DNA of 64,000 nucleotides from Nectonema munidae. Lineage: Eukaryota; Nematomorpha; Nectonematoida; Nectonematidae. The stretch covers positions 124,001-188,000 of the forward strand of contig JAUIRK010000965.1 of the NCBI GenBank assembly GCA_030549495.1, written 5' to 3'. Of the stretch, positions 13,401 to 23,363 are shown piece after piece. The notes under the pieces are model-generated. The model had not been told where the DNA came from. It made no database searches and was given only the letters and a program-made list of their open reading frames with translations. How positions within the stretch are numbered: position 1 is the first letter of the stretch; each line of letters opens with the position of its first letter. The position numbers were made by a program, and so were the translations under genes.

Positions 13401-14381
13401 TGTAACGAAATGAAGTGAATTCACTCGCTACTCTTTTTATATAGCGCACTGGTGTCGTTGATTCTTAAAAATTATGGTGATTGGATAAATGAGGTGCTTT
13501 TTAAGGTCAGCGTTGAATGGAGTCTCGTTCACTTAACGTGGAGCTTTACGAAACAGTCATTTTTCAAACAGATCCTGACAGAAGGCGAAAAGTTTGTAAT
13601 GACAATTTTTTCGTTGATATCCTTTGAAGTGCAAGGAGTTTATGACATAGTCCACAACATCGGCTCCATCTTTGCTCGCCTCCTTTTTTTGCCGATGGAG
13701 GAAAGTGCCTACTTCTACTTCTCCCTCTCAACCTACGAAGAGAGTGTGAATAGAGAAGTCCTTCTCAACCTGCTCGCCCTCATCGTAAACGTGATCATTC
13801 CCATGAACGTGTACTCCTTCTTTCACTGCGAGAGCCTGTTGTATATACTGGGCGGTGCAAGCACGGCATCCAGTCAAGCGGCTTCTTTGCTGCGCTATTT
13901 CTTCGTATACCTCGGCCTGCTGGGTTTGAATGGCTGCACCGAAGCCTTTTTCTTCGCCACCGCCACCAAAAGCACAATTGACTCCTACAACTACAAACTC
14001 TTTCTCTTCTCTTTCCTCTTTCTATTTACTTGCATTCCTTGCGTTTATACGTTTGGCGTCGTTGGCTTTATTTTAGCAAACTCCTTTAACATGATATGTC
14101 GCATACACAATTCTCTCAAATACATCTTACATTATTATCAAATTTCATGTCATTCGCTCTTGACATCTTTGATGCCATCTTTCAAAACTTTTGGAGCAAA
14201 TTTCTGCGTATTCATTTTTCTCCTCATCTGCCGTCATTTATATGAAATTGGATGCATTTCTTTTATTCTAAATATCTTTTTCGCATCTTTATCCTCATTA
14301 TTTTTACTAACCTGTATTTATTACTTTGAAAATCAACGCATTTCCAACATTTTATCTATTATCCACGATAAGAAAGAATAA
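4432..14381 (+). CDS. RFT1: RFT1 homologue, ER membrane protein of N-glycan precursor flipping, spliced
   Basis: Coding exons read at 4432-4517, 4572-4688, 5225-5411, 5467-5568, 8620-8745 and 13506-14381. All junctions are GT-AG and in phase, giving 497 aa without the first exon (human 541). Diagnostic stretches: VRLISFFLNAVVVR and NVRLSLLYSTSLFL (exons 1-2 here), HPTEYASQY and HVKVK (exon 3), AIIEGISLTLKSLLTV (exon 4), LFYSIVFFFAYLLY (exon 5), then the strongly conserved KQILTEGEKFVMT, QGVYDIVHNIGS, NGCTEAFFFA and GFILANSFNM in the last exon. Many hydrophobic helices fit a polytopic ER protein. RFT1 is required for Man5GlcNAc2-PP-dolichol use in the ER lumen; its direct flippase role is debated. 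The ATG exon was not found. Introns are 54, 536, 55, 3051 and 4760 bp; the two large ones carry transposons. A poly(A) signal AATAAA lies at 14535-14540. Confidence 0.93.
6800..7740 (-). mobile_element. Tigger/jerky-like (pogo, Tc1-mariner) transposase fossil
   Basis: Read from high to low coordinates, pieces in changing frames give KELKQLAKLFSLGKTKVQNILK (helix-turn-helix start), KICRESDHVDLPTINNCKNKVPN (region before the DDE domain) and TNKIFEEWILNSIKVIRFLDNTHAHIR (around the second catalytic aspartate). This order is that of Tigger/jerky transposases. Several stops and frame changes make it long dead. It lies antisense in the 3-kb RFT1 intron. No terminal inverted repeats were found, so the limits are approximate. 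Confidence 0.65.
8871..9163. mobile_element. hAT-type MITE with 15-bp inverted ends and 8-bp target duplication
   Basis: The element 8879-9155 starts AGTGGCGGATCCAGA and ends with its reverse complement, apart from a one-base shift at the tip. It is flanked by perfect direct 8-bp copies TGTCGAGT at 8871-8878 and 9156-9163. An 8-bp duplication is the hAT hallmark. A run of about 22 G lies just inside the left end and a C run just inside the right end. It has no transposase. It sits in the last RFT1 intron. Confidence 0.85.
9327..9990. repeat. Diverged direct duplication of about 100 bp
   Basis: The segment near 9450-9555 and that near 9829-9935 share an ordered series of words (GGTTCATC, CATGATCCA, TTCCACTACTCTT) with about a quarter of positions changed. 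Related CT-rich words recur near 11950-12060. No coding content is recognised. Confidence 0.5.
10158..10295. mobile_element. TTAA-flanked MITE (piggyBac-type), copy 1
   Basis: TTAA at 10158-10161 and 10292-10295 flank a 130-bp element beginning CCCATTAAGT and ending ACTTAATGGG. TTAA duplications plus CCC/GGG tips are the piggyBac signature. The interior contains AAGTAATTTCATCTTCGTCT and AATCGTCTGCG, shared with the copies at 25741 and 26060. Inside an RFT1 intron. Confidence 0.8.
11065..11185. repeat. GGAGTC-type dispersed repeat, copy 2
   Basis: The left part reads GGGAAGTCGAAGGG; the right part has TCCGACTTCGAC and CTTCGACTCC. The layout is an imperfect inverted repeat like the copies near 3540 and 35580, here more diverged. 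Confidence 0.35.
12716..12771. repeat. Short inverted repeat
   Basis: TATAGGGTAAAT near 12718 is answered by ATTTACCCTATA near 12768, with about 30 bases between. It could fold as a hairpin or be a tiny MITE remnant. RFT1 intron. Confidence 0.5.
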
Positions 14382-14808
14382 TTAAATATTTTCATACTCC
14401 TCAATGCGTTATAAAACATGATTTTACAATATTTATAACAAAGATCAAAGAGAAAATTTTTCTCTTCAAATATCAGTCAATTTGAATCAGTAATCTTATT
14501 TTATTGTAAAGATTGCTAGGACTGTGATATTTTTAATAAAATATAATTATATAACATTCTCCACCATTTTTTCTATATAGAGGCATTGCATTACCCTTAA
14601 TATGGATGCTAATTTAAGGTTACTGGGGGTAAGTGGGTTCTTTTTCTCCTTTTTCAATTTTTATGTGATAAAAAAGGAAAAATGATAGGATAATATTTTT
14701 TTTATTTAACAAGAACCAAACCAGAAAGTTTGTTAATTTTAAATTGATAAAATTTCACCATTCACAGAAAGAAATTATAAAAAATTGTTCCAACATAAAT
14801 ATAAGAAA
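14382..14808. other. Shared 3' spacer of convergent RFT1 and HAP40 genes
   Basis: Stop codons of the two genes are 427 bp apart and face each other. It holds the RFT1 poly(A) signal at 14535-14540; nothing else was recognised. Confidence 0.6.
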
Positions 14809-15681
14809 TTATGATGAAAAATTAGAAAAGTTTTGGGAGTTTACAAGTATCTCGTTCAAAATGTTTATCTGCTGAGGGGATAAGTATGGAAGTAGTTCGT
14901 AATGAAAGTGTTCCATTTCAAAGTAATCTTGTGCTTGTAAAAGCAAGGCAAAGGAATAAAGAATAAGCAATAACTCATGATCCAGAGGAGAGATTTCTTT
15001 GGAGGCGTTGATGCCATCATTAATGTAATGGAAAATACAATTCTTTTCAGCCCAATTAAATACATTGCTTGGAAGTAGATAGAGCTCCAGCAGGATGATA
15101 TAAATTCGGCATTCCTGGATTTTAGAAGAAAAGACCTGATTATCTTGCACTAGCTGCTTGCACAAATCCTGAATCGCTCGAAAGACTTGCAAAGCCATCA
15201 TGTAATCTTGCATAGAGAGCTTGGCCACTGCCAAATCGTACATATTATTAACTAGTAAAGAGGGAAACGTGGATAATGAAGGGAAGGAAAGTAGATAATG
15301 CTTGCAAGCTTCATCAAAGTGTTTCACTTTGCTGAGACTGGCTGCTAGTTCTGAAGAATACACGCCTTTTATGCAAGTTTTATCTTGGCTTTTCAAAATG
15401 AGTAAAACCTTGCAAAAGCAGTTCAAAGCGTCAAGTAAACAGAATTGGTCCAAACTATCTTTGTAAGAAAGGAAAAACTGGCGGGCAGATTTCATCAATG
15501 ATTCAACCTGAACATCTTGATCTCCCAAAATGGAAGAACACTTTGCTTGGTAAAAATAATTCAACGCTGAATAATCATGAAGCTTTTTGTCTTTTGAAAG
15601 AATTGCTATACCTTCAAACTTGGCTTGCGAATCATAAAGGCTTTGCTTCTTTAAAAATCTTCGCTTTAGATTAGACATCAT
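14809..15681 (-). CDS. F8A1: HAP40 / F8A homologue (huntingtin-associated protein)
   Basis: A single uninterrupted coding block of 290 codons from the first ATG. The start block MSNLKRRFLKKQ matches the vertebrate SNKLKKRFLRKP region, followed by helical repeats: FYQAKCSS, ARQFFLSYKDSLDQF, LAASLSKVKHFDEACKHY, AVAKLSMQDYMMALQVF, and the ending LLPYLSPQQINILNEIL, like the human C-terminus. HAP40 is an all-helical TPR-like protein that stabilises huntingtin and links it to Rab5 endosomes. It is shorter than human HAP40 (371 aa), mainly through loss of the proline-rich linker. The open frame extends 21 codons 5' of the ATG with no further ATG, and a TTTAG lies about 12 bases before it, so a short 5' exon is possible. 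Human F8A is also intronless. Confidence 0.85.
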   Translation of the reverse strand: MMSNLKRRFLKKQSLYDSQAKFEGIAILSKDKKLHDYSALNYFYQAKCSSILGDQDVQVESLMKSARQFFLSYKDSLDQFCLLDALNCFCKVLLILKSQDKTCIKGVYSSELAASLSKVKHFDEACKHYLLSFPSLSTFPSLLVNNMYDLAVAKLSMQDYMMALQVFRAIQDLCKQLVQDNQVFSSKIQECRIYIILLELYLLPSNVFNWAEKNCIFHYINDGINASKEISPLDHELLLILYSFALLLQAQDYFEMEHFHYELLPYLSPQQINILNEILVNSQNFSNFSS

Positions 15682-18191
15682 GGCGCTGCCAACTAAAGAA
15701 AGAAGTTTAAAATGATTGTAAATTTGTATTCGCGACAATGTCAATAGTGATCGATAACGTTCACTACGCTTTACTTTACAAGAACTAAAGCATCAAAAAA
15801 GATTTTTAAAGGATATGAAAAAAATACTTTCCTCAGATTCCCCGAATGAAATAAAGTATGTATGCTGATTTTAAAAGAGTCATCAACAAATATAAAAATT
15901 CAAAATATAGATATGATTTGCTTTCAATTCTTTATATATAAGACAACAGACATAATATATACTATATATATTTCAAAAACAGTGTAATAAATAAAAAAAA
16001 TATTTTTTGTTTGTCTCAAAACCAAATGATTTTACAAACCACGAATGAAGCAAAAACCTAGCATTAAACTTCAGGAACATTTCAAAAAATTCCTCAATCG
16101 TGTTCAGACTGCCGTTGAAAAACATTAAATCCTTCACAAACTAGTCTTTCAACCATCTCCGTCAAAGATTGCACAGTGCAGAAATTACTGATTCTGAAAA
16201 CCACTGGATTATGATGTAGAACGTTATTGGGCGATACTTCGAATTCAACGAGAAAAACTCTCACTTCCACAAGAACGTTTACTTCTTTTAGAAATATAGA
16301 AGTTGGTAAGCAAGAAAACATTAAGTGTGCACTCTAGTCGCAAGGACTTGAATTTCTTTCAATTCCCGATTTATGTGCAAGCAATCTTCAACCGCTGGAT
16401 GTTAGGGGTAATCATTTCTTCAAACAATAAAAAACAAAATTGACTCCATGGTATGTAGATGATATTACATAGTAATCTCGTGAATCTGTAGATAATGTTA
16501 ATGTTGACCTAAAACTGTGAATTGTGATTGATTGTGAAACCATTGCATGCTATATGAGTTTTGTCATCATTTGATTGTACATCTAAGCATAAAAATAATT
16601 TTTTGACAGATTGAAAAGGCACATATTCACTTTAAGTTGTTCGAAACAAATGAGATGATTTCTTTGAATTTCGTAATCTGGTAACTTAGTGGTGTCCAAA
16701 ATTTTTCAGGATATTATCTAAACTTAATTTTGTGGTCAAGTCAATTTCAAAATTTTCCACTGAGCTAATATATGTTTTCCTTCATATAAAGTTTACAACT
16801 ATTACATCAATTTTTTGTGTCTTCACCCAACAAGTTAAAGTTTCTATGGGTTTGTGCATATACCCACATTGCCATAATATGAATTCAATTGCTAAAAATT
16901 TGTTGAAAGAATTTTGTAAAATAATACTATTTATTGATTAAAAATACGCACCATGAAGTTAGTTATGATAATCGAGCTTTCATGTTTGATTGATTCGAAT
17001 AACTACTGCAAAGGAAGGCGTGTAAAGAAAGAAAAGTCTGTCATTTAAAAATGACGATTCTCTCGTTTAAATGTTAATTTTGATTTTAAATGTCAAAAAT
17101 TTCCGATCAATGTTACTAATTCATATTTGTCAATTGATATTAAACTGAAACCAATTTTATGATGAGGGTGTTAATGGTACGATAATAAAACAAAATGAAA
17201 AACTCTGCAATTTCCTTCCTCCCCCTGAAATGAGTCAAGGGCAATAACACACACCGATCACTCCTGGTTGAACGCCCCTGCTAATCATTTTTTAATCATT
17301 TAATTGATCAAAGTACTAAACTAGAAGGAATTCAAAAAAGCGTTTGTTTTTAATTTAGGTCGCATGATTTGTTAACCCATTTAAGCATATATGACTCTAC
17401 TAATTCCTATTTTATTTCATTAAAAGTAAGAGTTCCCCTGCGTTCCCTTTGGGAACATTCGTCTAAAATGGCTTATCAATTTTTGTCTAGATGTGTGGCT
17501 TCGAATCCAGTATCAAGCCTTTTTTGCTCATCTATACATTTGTTCCACTCGACGAGAACACATGAAATTTACCTTTATCTAGCTAGAATACGGCCTTCGA
17601 TATTTGGTCTAAGGTTGGATATTCATTTTTATGCATTTAATCATTTTTAGCCTTGTAAGTTTTCTTACCTGAACCTCACATGTATTTTAATTCTTTTGTG
17701 GATTAGATCAATGAAAGCAGAAGTAGAAACACTTTTGCTTGAGACGAGAACCGGATTCAGACTTGCTATTTAAAGTGTATTCTTTTTAAATGCAAATGCT
17801 TTTTACGAGACATTTTAAAGATAGAAATATATAAAGTTGAATACAAAATTGAATTCTTAGTCCGATTTTGTATCTTCTCTCCTACATAAGATCTAGATGT
17901 CTTCTAATTATGGTACGCGTATATTTAATTTATTATAAGTAGTTTATCATTACTTTTATGGGGTGTAATAATGATAAGATGTAAAATAAGATTAAGCGTT
18001 TTAATGATATAAAAAAAATATTTATGCTTAATCCATTTTGGTTCACGCAGATCAGACGATTTTGACTAATCCTTGTGATTTATATTGAAAATTCTACTTC
18101 GTACTTGTTAATTTATAAAATAATTGCCCTGGAATTGGCACGGGATTCTTTCTTAAAAATGTTACACGTGCTCACTCGCAAGAGTTCAATT
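15682..18191. other. Spacer between HAP40 and MNAT1
   Basis: AT-rich. A 75-codon minus frame at 16094-16321 matches nothing I know. At 17372 TTAACCCATTTAAG resembles the end of the TTAA MITE family and a CCCTTTGGGAAC word near 17447 resembles its core, but no closing end was found. CGCCCCTG near 17270 looks like a lone hAT tip. Confidence 0.4.
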
Positions 18192-19121
18192 TTATTCGCT
18201 ATATAAAATCGGTGAAAAAAATAGGCTGTTAAACGCTTCTTGTAGCGCTCTTTTGCAAGTATCTTTAGATAGGTAGCCTCCAGCGTTTTCAACCAGAGAG
18301 GACTCTCTGACATTGATGAGATAGCCAAGAAGGTCTATATTATTCAAGTTTGGCCAATCCGGCCCATAGCTTTCCATCTTAGGAGCACTGTATTTGTAAA
18401 CTTCCTCACTTTTAGCAACGTTAAAAACATTTTCACATGCCAAAGAGTTATTATTTAGCAGCTTATTCAGTTTGGGCCCAGTCAAAGAATTTAAGCTCCT
18501 CTTATCACTCTTGATATCGTTTATTATTTTAATAGCTGGCATGTCAGAATTTTGAATTTCATGCAAAAGAATCTCTTGATTTCTCACATCACAGCTTTTT
18601 TTGTCCAGGATTTTAATTCTCATCTTCTCCAAGCTTGCTTTTTTGAGTAAATTCTCCTCTTCAATCATTTTTTCAATCCATTCTTCATCTTTGCTAAGCT
18701 TATTTTTATTTTTTGAGACGTTGGATTTATTCTCCTTCTTATAATGCTCTATCTTTTTTTTAGTCTCTTCCACATTCAGGTTATTAGTGAGATTATAAAT
18801 GATATTTTCTATATCCTCCAAATAAGCGTTATATTCTTTCAAGGAGGCAAAGTCGTGCTCTTTTTTATTGAAATCTTTCAGGATTCCCTTTCTTATTTCG
18901 ATTTCCTTTTCAACAGAAGGATCTTCAAAGAGTTTAAGTCTGAAGTTGTCACGCCTTAGTGCTTGATTACATTGTGGGCAATTGCCTGCTCCTCTGAAAA
19001 ATATAGCCTCAATGCAAACTCCACATAACGCATGCCCGCACGAATTTACCATTATCTTCATGGAAGGATTGCGATACTTATTGCTTTTGCATCTTGGACA
19101 AGATGCGTATGATTCTGCCAT
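18192..19121 (-). CDS. MNAT1: MNAT1 (MAT1), CDK-activating kinase assembly factor, intronless
   Basis: The 309-aa frame from the ATG at 19121 has exactly the human length. An N-terminal C3HC4 RING finger is complete: C8, C11, C28, H30, C33, C36, C48, C51. Next comes the MAT1 block RRDNFRLKLFEDPSVEKE, then DFNKKEHDFASLKEYNAYLEDIE, a charged coiled-coil region (about residues 100-190), and the C-terminal segment ending GGYLSKDTCKRALQEAFNSLF that in MAT1 clamps cyclin H and CDK7. It stabilises the CDK7-cyclin H pair and anchors it in TFIIH through XPD contacts, in the nucleus. The stop codon overlaps a poly(A) signal (GAATAAAAT at 18190-18198). No intron interrupts the coding region. A retrocopy cannot be excluded, but the frame is intact. 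Confidence 0.95.
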   Translation of the reverse strand: MAESYASCPRCKSNKYRNPSMKIMVNSCGHALCGVCIEAIFFRGAGNCPQCNQALRRDNFRLKLFEDPSVEKEIEIRKGILKDFNKKEHDFASLKEYNAYLEDIENIIYNLTNNLNVEETKKKIEHYKKENKSNVSKNKNKLSKDEEWIEKMIEEENLLKKASLEKMRIKILDKKSCDVRNQEILLHEIQNSDMPAIKIINDIKSDKRSLNSLTGPKLNKLLNNNSLACENVFNVAKSEEVYKYSAPKMESYGPDWPNLNNIDLLGYLINVRESSLVENAGGYLSKDTCKRALQEAFNSLFFSPILYSE

Positions 19122-20658
19122 GCCAACCAAAGTCTAAACTAAATTATCAAATTTATATAGATTTATTTTATGAAGAAATTTTTTTATGAAAAGTTTCATT
19201 AGCAATTTTGAACGTAATAAATTGATATTACGCGTAAAATGAACAAATGACTAATTTTCAAAAGATATAAAGCGATTGTAAGGAACTAACATTAAAGTGT
19301 ACTAGGGTTGTGGAGTCGCACGTTTTGATAAGGAGATAATTATCGCGACACTCCCATTTCACAAACAGATATATTCATAATTGTTAGATTAAATAATAAA
19401 TACATAGACACTATCTTTAGTGCCTAAGGTTGCAAAGACGCGCAATGTAAAAAATCTTAACCATTTTAGTCTTAGGTTGTGTTTTTGCAACTCATAAAAA
19501 AAGACTGAGAAATTGAACAAAATTAAAGAATGCACTTTTTTATTACACAAATACTTTGTAGAGGAACAAAGCTCAGTTTGTGAGTAGAAAGTTTTTGGAA
19601 AAAATGTAATGAATTTAGTTTTTGGGTGCTATTGTTTTGACCAAAATAAAAAGGTTGTACACAATGATTTGTAAAAATTTTTTGACGACAATATAAAAAA
19701 GACACAAAACTACAAATAAAAACCAATTAAACATTTTAATAAATTGTGTTGAAGAAATAGATCAATATTTTACGTTGCAACACAAAGCAGACGCGTGTAA
19801 GATTCAGGACATCTTTCAATGACTATCTAAAATGGACATCACCCTGAAATATGGTACATGTCATTATACTTTTAACATTAGTTATAGATTGAAAACTAAC
19901 AAGTGAGTCAGTAATTTATAACGATGCAATTTACGTTGAAGATTTATAATATTTGAAACAGAAAATTGGATGTTGCATAATTATAAAATTTTAAAGTCAG
20001 AGTCGTATAATTATAAATAGGGGTGTACTATCCACATCACTTAAAGCAAACTACGAATTTTGCTTTTTGAATCCGGGGAGTTTCGGCAGTCACTGATTTG
20101 GCCGTAAAGTTTTTGCTGAGCACCGCTACTAAAGCCACAATACAACAAGAAACAAAAAACAAACGTTCTCATAGATCACCCGCCCCACCCCTTTCCTAGG
20201 ATCAGCTTTAACCCGAGTGCTTAGAATCTGGATATGGGGCTGATCAGATCCCTAAGCTGCATGACCTTTATAGTTTTATTTAATACTCAATGCTGCGAAA
20301 AACAGCTTTCGAAAATTTACCAAATGTTTTTGTCCTTGGCGCAATTTCAGAGCATTTAAGTGGAGAGACTTTTTCCTATTGAAATCTAACATCTTAAAAA
20401 CAACAAAATATCTTGTAAAACAATTTTACACCTTACACAAACTATTTTTAAGGTAAAACTTTATTTATTTTTTCTAAATTATTATTCTTCAGAAAACGAT
20501 AAAATTATATATCAGAGATGTCCAAGACGTCGATCATGAAAGGACTTCAGGTAATCGCGAGATGTTTTATGAAAATTTTTATATGAACGAAAATTTTATA
20601 AAAATTTTTTTTATTTTTTTCAAAAAATTTCATAATGATTTAATTTAATAACATTCGA
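19122..20658. other. AT-rich spacer
   Basis: GTTGTGGAGTCGC at 19307-19320 with ACACTCCCA near 19346 looks like a small GGAGTC-family copy. Otherwise no coding or structured signal was recognised. Confidence 0.35.
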
Positions 20659-22449
20659 CTTTCTAATAGAGATGTATCGGATATCCGCATCCGCATCCTC
20701 ATATGCGGATCATCCGCAAAAAAACAAACATCCGCTCCGCATCCTCATCCGCGGATTCTTTTGATGTTGAAATCCGCATCCGCATCCGCAATAAGATTCT
20801 AATACCTGTTTTACATTACCTAAGTCAAATAGTACAGCATATTAGATGCAAATTTATAGATAACAAAGTATTAAGTTACTCGGATTTATTTGAGAGATGT
20901 CATTGCGTTAGATGAGTCGCAAGCGATATATCCAATTTAGTGTAATGTGTTAGTGTAGCGTACTGCTTCACAGTCTAGTTAATTATGTAACACTGCAAAG
21001 AGGTAGAATTGATAGGAAAAAAATTTAGAGAATAAAAATTGCAATAGAAGATAGAAAACAAACATGTTCATTGTGTATTGCGTGATGGTGGAAGTAACAT
21101 TAAAAAAGCACTAAATCTTTGTAATTTGAGAAGTTTAGACTGTGCTATTCATAAAATTCAACAAGTTGTTAAGTATGGTTTAACATCCCATGTTGAAATA
21201 GAAAACCTATTAAAAAAAAGTCGTGATATAGGCTCTCATTTTCATCATTCTATTATGGCACAGGATGAATTAAAAAAAATTCAAGATCGTTTAAACTTTC
21301 CAAAAGTTTCAATCTTGAATGACACACCTACTAGGTGGAATAGCACATTTTACATGTTGAAAAGATTACTCGAAGTAAAAGATTCGTTATGTGTTTATAG
21401 TGCTACAAATGTTAAAGTTAAGCAGATAAACAACTTTGAGTGGCTTTTAATGGAAAAAATAGTTGACGTCTTGGATCCATATGAGGAAATAACAAAAAAA
21501 CTCAGCTACACATCATCTTCAATTTCAGAAGTTATCCCCAATATTGTTGCCTTGAAAAAAACATTAACATATCAAAATACTGGAGAAAAAATATGGGTAC
21601 ATGAGGAAGAAGAAGATGAATATGAAAAAATTACCAAACGAAAATTATTCATGTAATGAAAGAAAAGATGAATTCTGAAATCAAAGTTAGATTTGGTGAA
21701 ATTGAAAATGAAGAATTTTACACCGTAGCTACTTTTCTTGATCCAAGATTTAAAAGTAAATTTTTTACTGTCTCTGAAATAACAAGTAATGTGAAGAATT
21801 TCCTTTTTAATTTATATGAAGATAAAGAAGATAATCAATCTCAAATGCCAAGCTGTAAAAAGATGAAAAAAAGTATTAATGAAAATTTTACTACCATAAA
21901 TGAAGTGATGAATTCTATGTTAAATTCTGAAAGTGAAGAAGAAAATGAACAAGAAAACGAAGATAATGTTTGTGGTGGAGAAATAATGAGATATCAAAAA
22001 GAGAAAAGAATCAATGGTACAACTATACATAGTTTGGATTGGTGGAGAATTAAAGAAAAACAGTATCCATTTTTATCAAAAATTGCATTCCAATATCTCG
22101 TTTGTCCTCCTAGCACCGTGCAAAGCGAACAGCTTTTCAGTACTGCTGGAAACATTTATACCAATAAAAGAAAAAGACTTCTAGGAGACAAAGTTGAAAA
22201 AATTTTATTTATCAAAAAAAACTTACCTATGATAAAATTTAATTATTGTAAATAAATTTTTTAGTTTGCCAAGTTGTAAACAAATAAAGTTAAACAAAGG
22301 CTTGTTATATTAAAAAGTATAATGTCCGCATCCGCATTAATATAAATTTATTGATCCGCATCCGCATCCTCTCGGATGTCAAGTGAGATATCCGCATCCG
22401 CATCCGCGGATCTAAAAAATTTCACATCCGATACATCTCTACTTTCTAA
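20659..22449 (+). mobile_element. hAT element with ATCCGC-rich ends, 8-bp target duplication
   Basis: The element 20667-22441 (1775 bp) starts TAGAGATGTATCGGAT and ends ATCCGATACATCTCTA, a perfect 16-bp inverted repeat. Perfect 8-bp copies CTTTCTAA flank it (20659-20666, 22442-22449). Both subterminal regions are packed with ATCCGC hexamers in both orientations (20680-20790 and 22320-22415), likely transposase-binding arrays by analogy with other hATs. The intact duplication and matching ends suggest a fairly young insertion, although the gene inside is damaged. Confidence 0.92.
21069..22255 (+). pseudogene. hAT transposase, internally deleted and frameshifted
   Basis: The first part (to 21656) reads HCVLRDGGSNIKKAL, LDCAIHKIQQVVKYGL and TPTRWNSTFYMLKRL, the middle of the hAT RNase-H-like domain with its conserved C..H and RW motifs. 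The second part (21656-22255) gives FLDPRFKSKFF and the C-terminal dimerisation block FQYLVCPPSTVQSEQLFSTAG with NKRKRL. The two parts are in different frames, meeting near 21650. The BED finger and first catalytic aspartate region expected upstream are absent: only about 400 bp separate the left end from the RDGGSN block. It is therefore a deletion derivative that would need outside transposase. Confidence 0.88.
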
Positions 22450-23363
22450 GTACTGATCCGTTTTCGCCATGTAGCACAAGATGAACGAATATACTCATTT
22501 CATTTTTTATTTTTCATACAAATATTTATCAATTAAATGAGCAAAATTTTAGATATTTTATGTTTAAAAGTATTCTCTATTATGGAAAAATTTCAAACGT
22601 GATTAAAATTATAACTTTTAAACCTAATTACTTCTCAAACTGAACCAAATTTAGCAAAAAGTAGATGAAAGAAATTTAATATCTATGAAATATTGTAAAC
22701 AATTTCAAAATAATTTAAAAAATAATTTTTTTAAAAATAATCAAATAAATTTTCTTGAATTTTAATGAACGAATTTTTTTAAAAAGACGTTAAAAAAAGT
22801 TTTAATTATTTATTTACTTAAAAAAAATATTCAATTTCTTTTTAAATAAGTTATTTGTAGTGATATTTAATTACAATATTTTTTTATTCGTTAAATAAAA
22901 AAATTTTTTAAAAATTTTGACATCGCAAAAAAATGTCTGCACGCCGGTAAATTATTTATTTATTTTTTGGTTTATAAAATAAATCCTTAATAAGGCAAAA
23001 ATAATAATATGGTGATAGATAAGTTTTTAATGAAAAAGTCAGTAAAAAAAAGTTGAAGTTTATAAATTTAAATATATAAAGTTTTTTTTATAGTTTAATT
23101 TTCTTTTGGTTTTCAAATGAAAAGTTTCGCTGTTTTTTAACCTTTTTTTTTTTATGACTTTTTCATTTCCAAAGAAAATAAAAAAAATTTATCGTTTTTA
23201 TTTTTCAGATTGTTTAACAAATAGTATTATTATTTCAAAAAGTTCTAAACGAAATTGTTTTAAGATTTAATGGTTTTGGTGTAGACAAAGTTTTAATGAA
23301 TCAATCCAAAAAACAGAAAATATATCATTTTCACAAGGATGGGAAGATGATTTTTTTTTCATT
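22450..23363. other. Extremely AT-rich stretch
   Basis: Mostly A and T runs; no gene or inverted repeat seen. The left end of the next hAT fossil should lie here, but no terminal repeat was recognised. Confidence 0.4.

Noticed and set aside
13452-13505. In-frame extension of the last RFT1 exon to 13452
   Set aside because: The previous exon ends in phase 0 with FPN, and an AAG acceptor at 13503-13505 gives a better match (VSVEWSLVHLTW) in phase; the extension encodes nothing like RFT1.
13795-13977. Minus frame across the last RFT1 exon
   Set aside because: Shadow of a real coding exon on the opposite strand.
16094-16321. 75-codon minus frame between HAP40 and MNAT1
   Set aside because: Starts with an ATG but matches no family and has no continuation with splice sites.
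17372-17480. Fourth TTAA MITE copy
   Set aside because: Only the left tip and a short core word match; no closing TTAA end was found.
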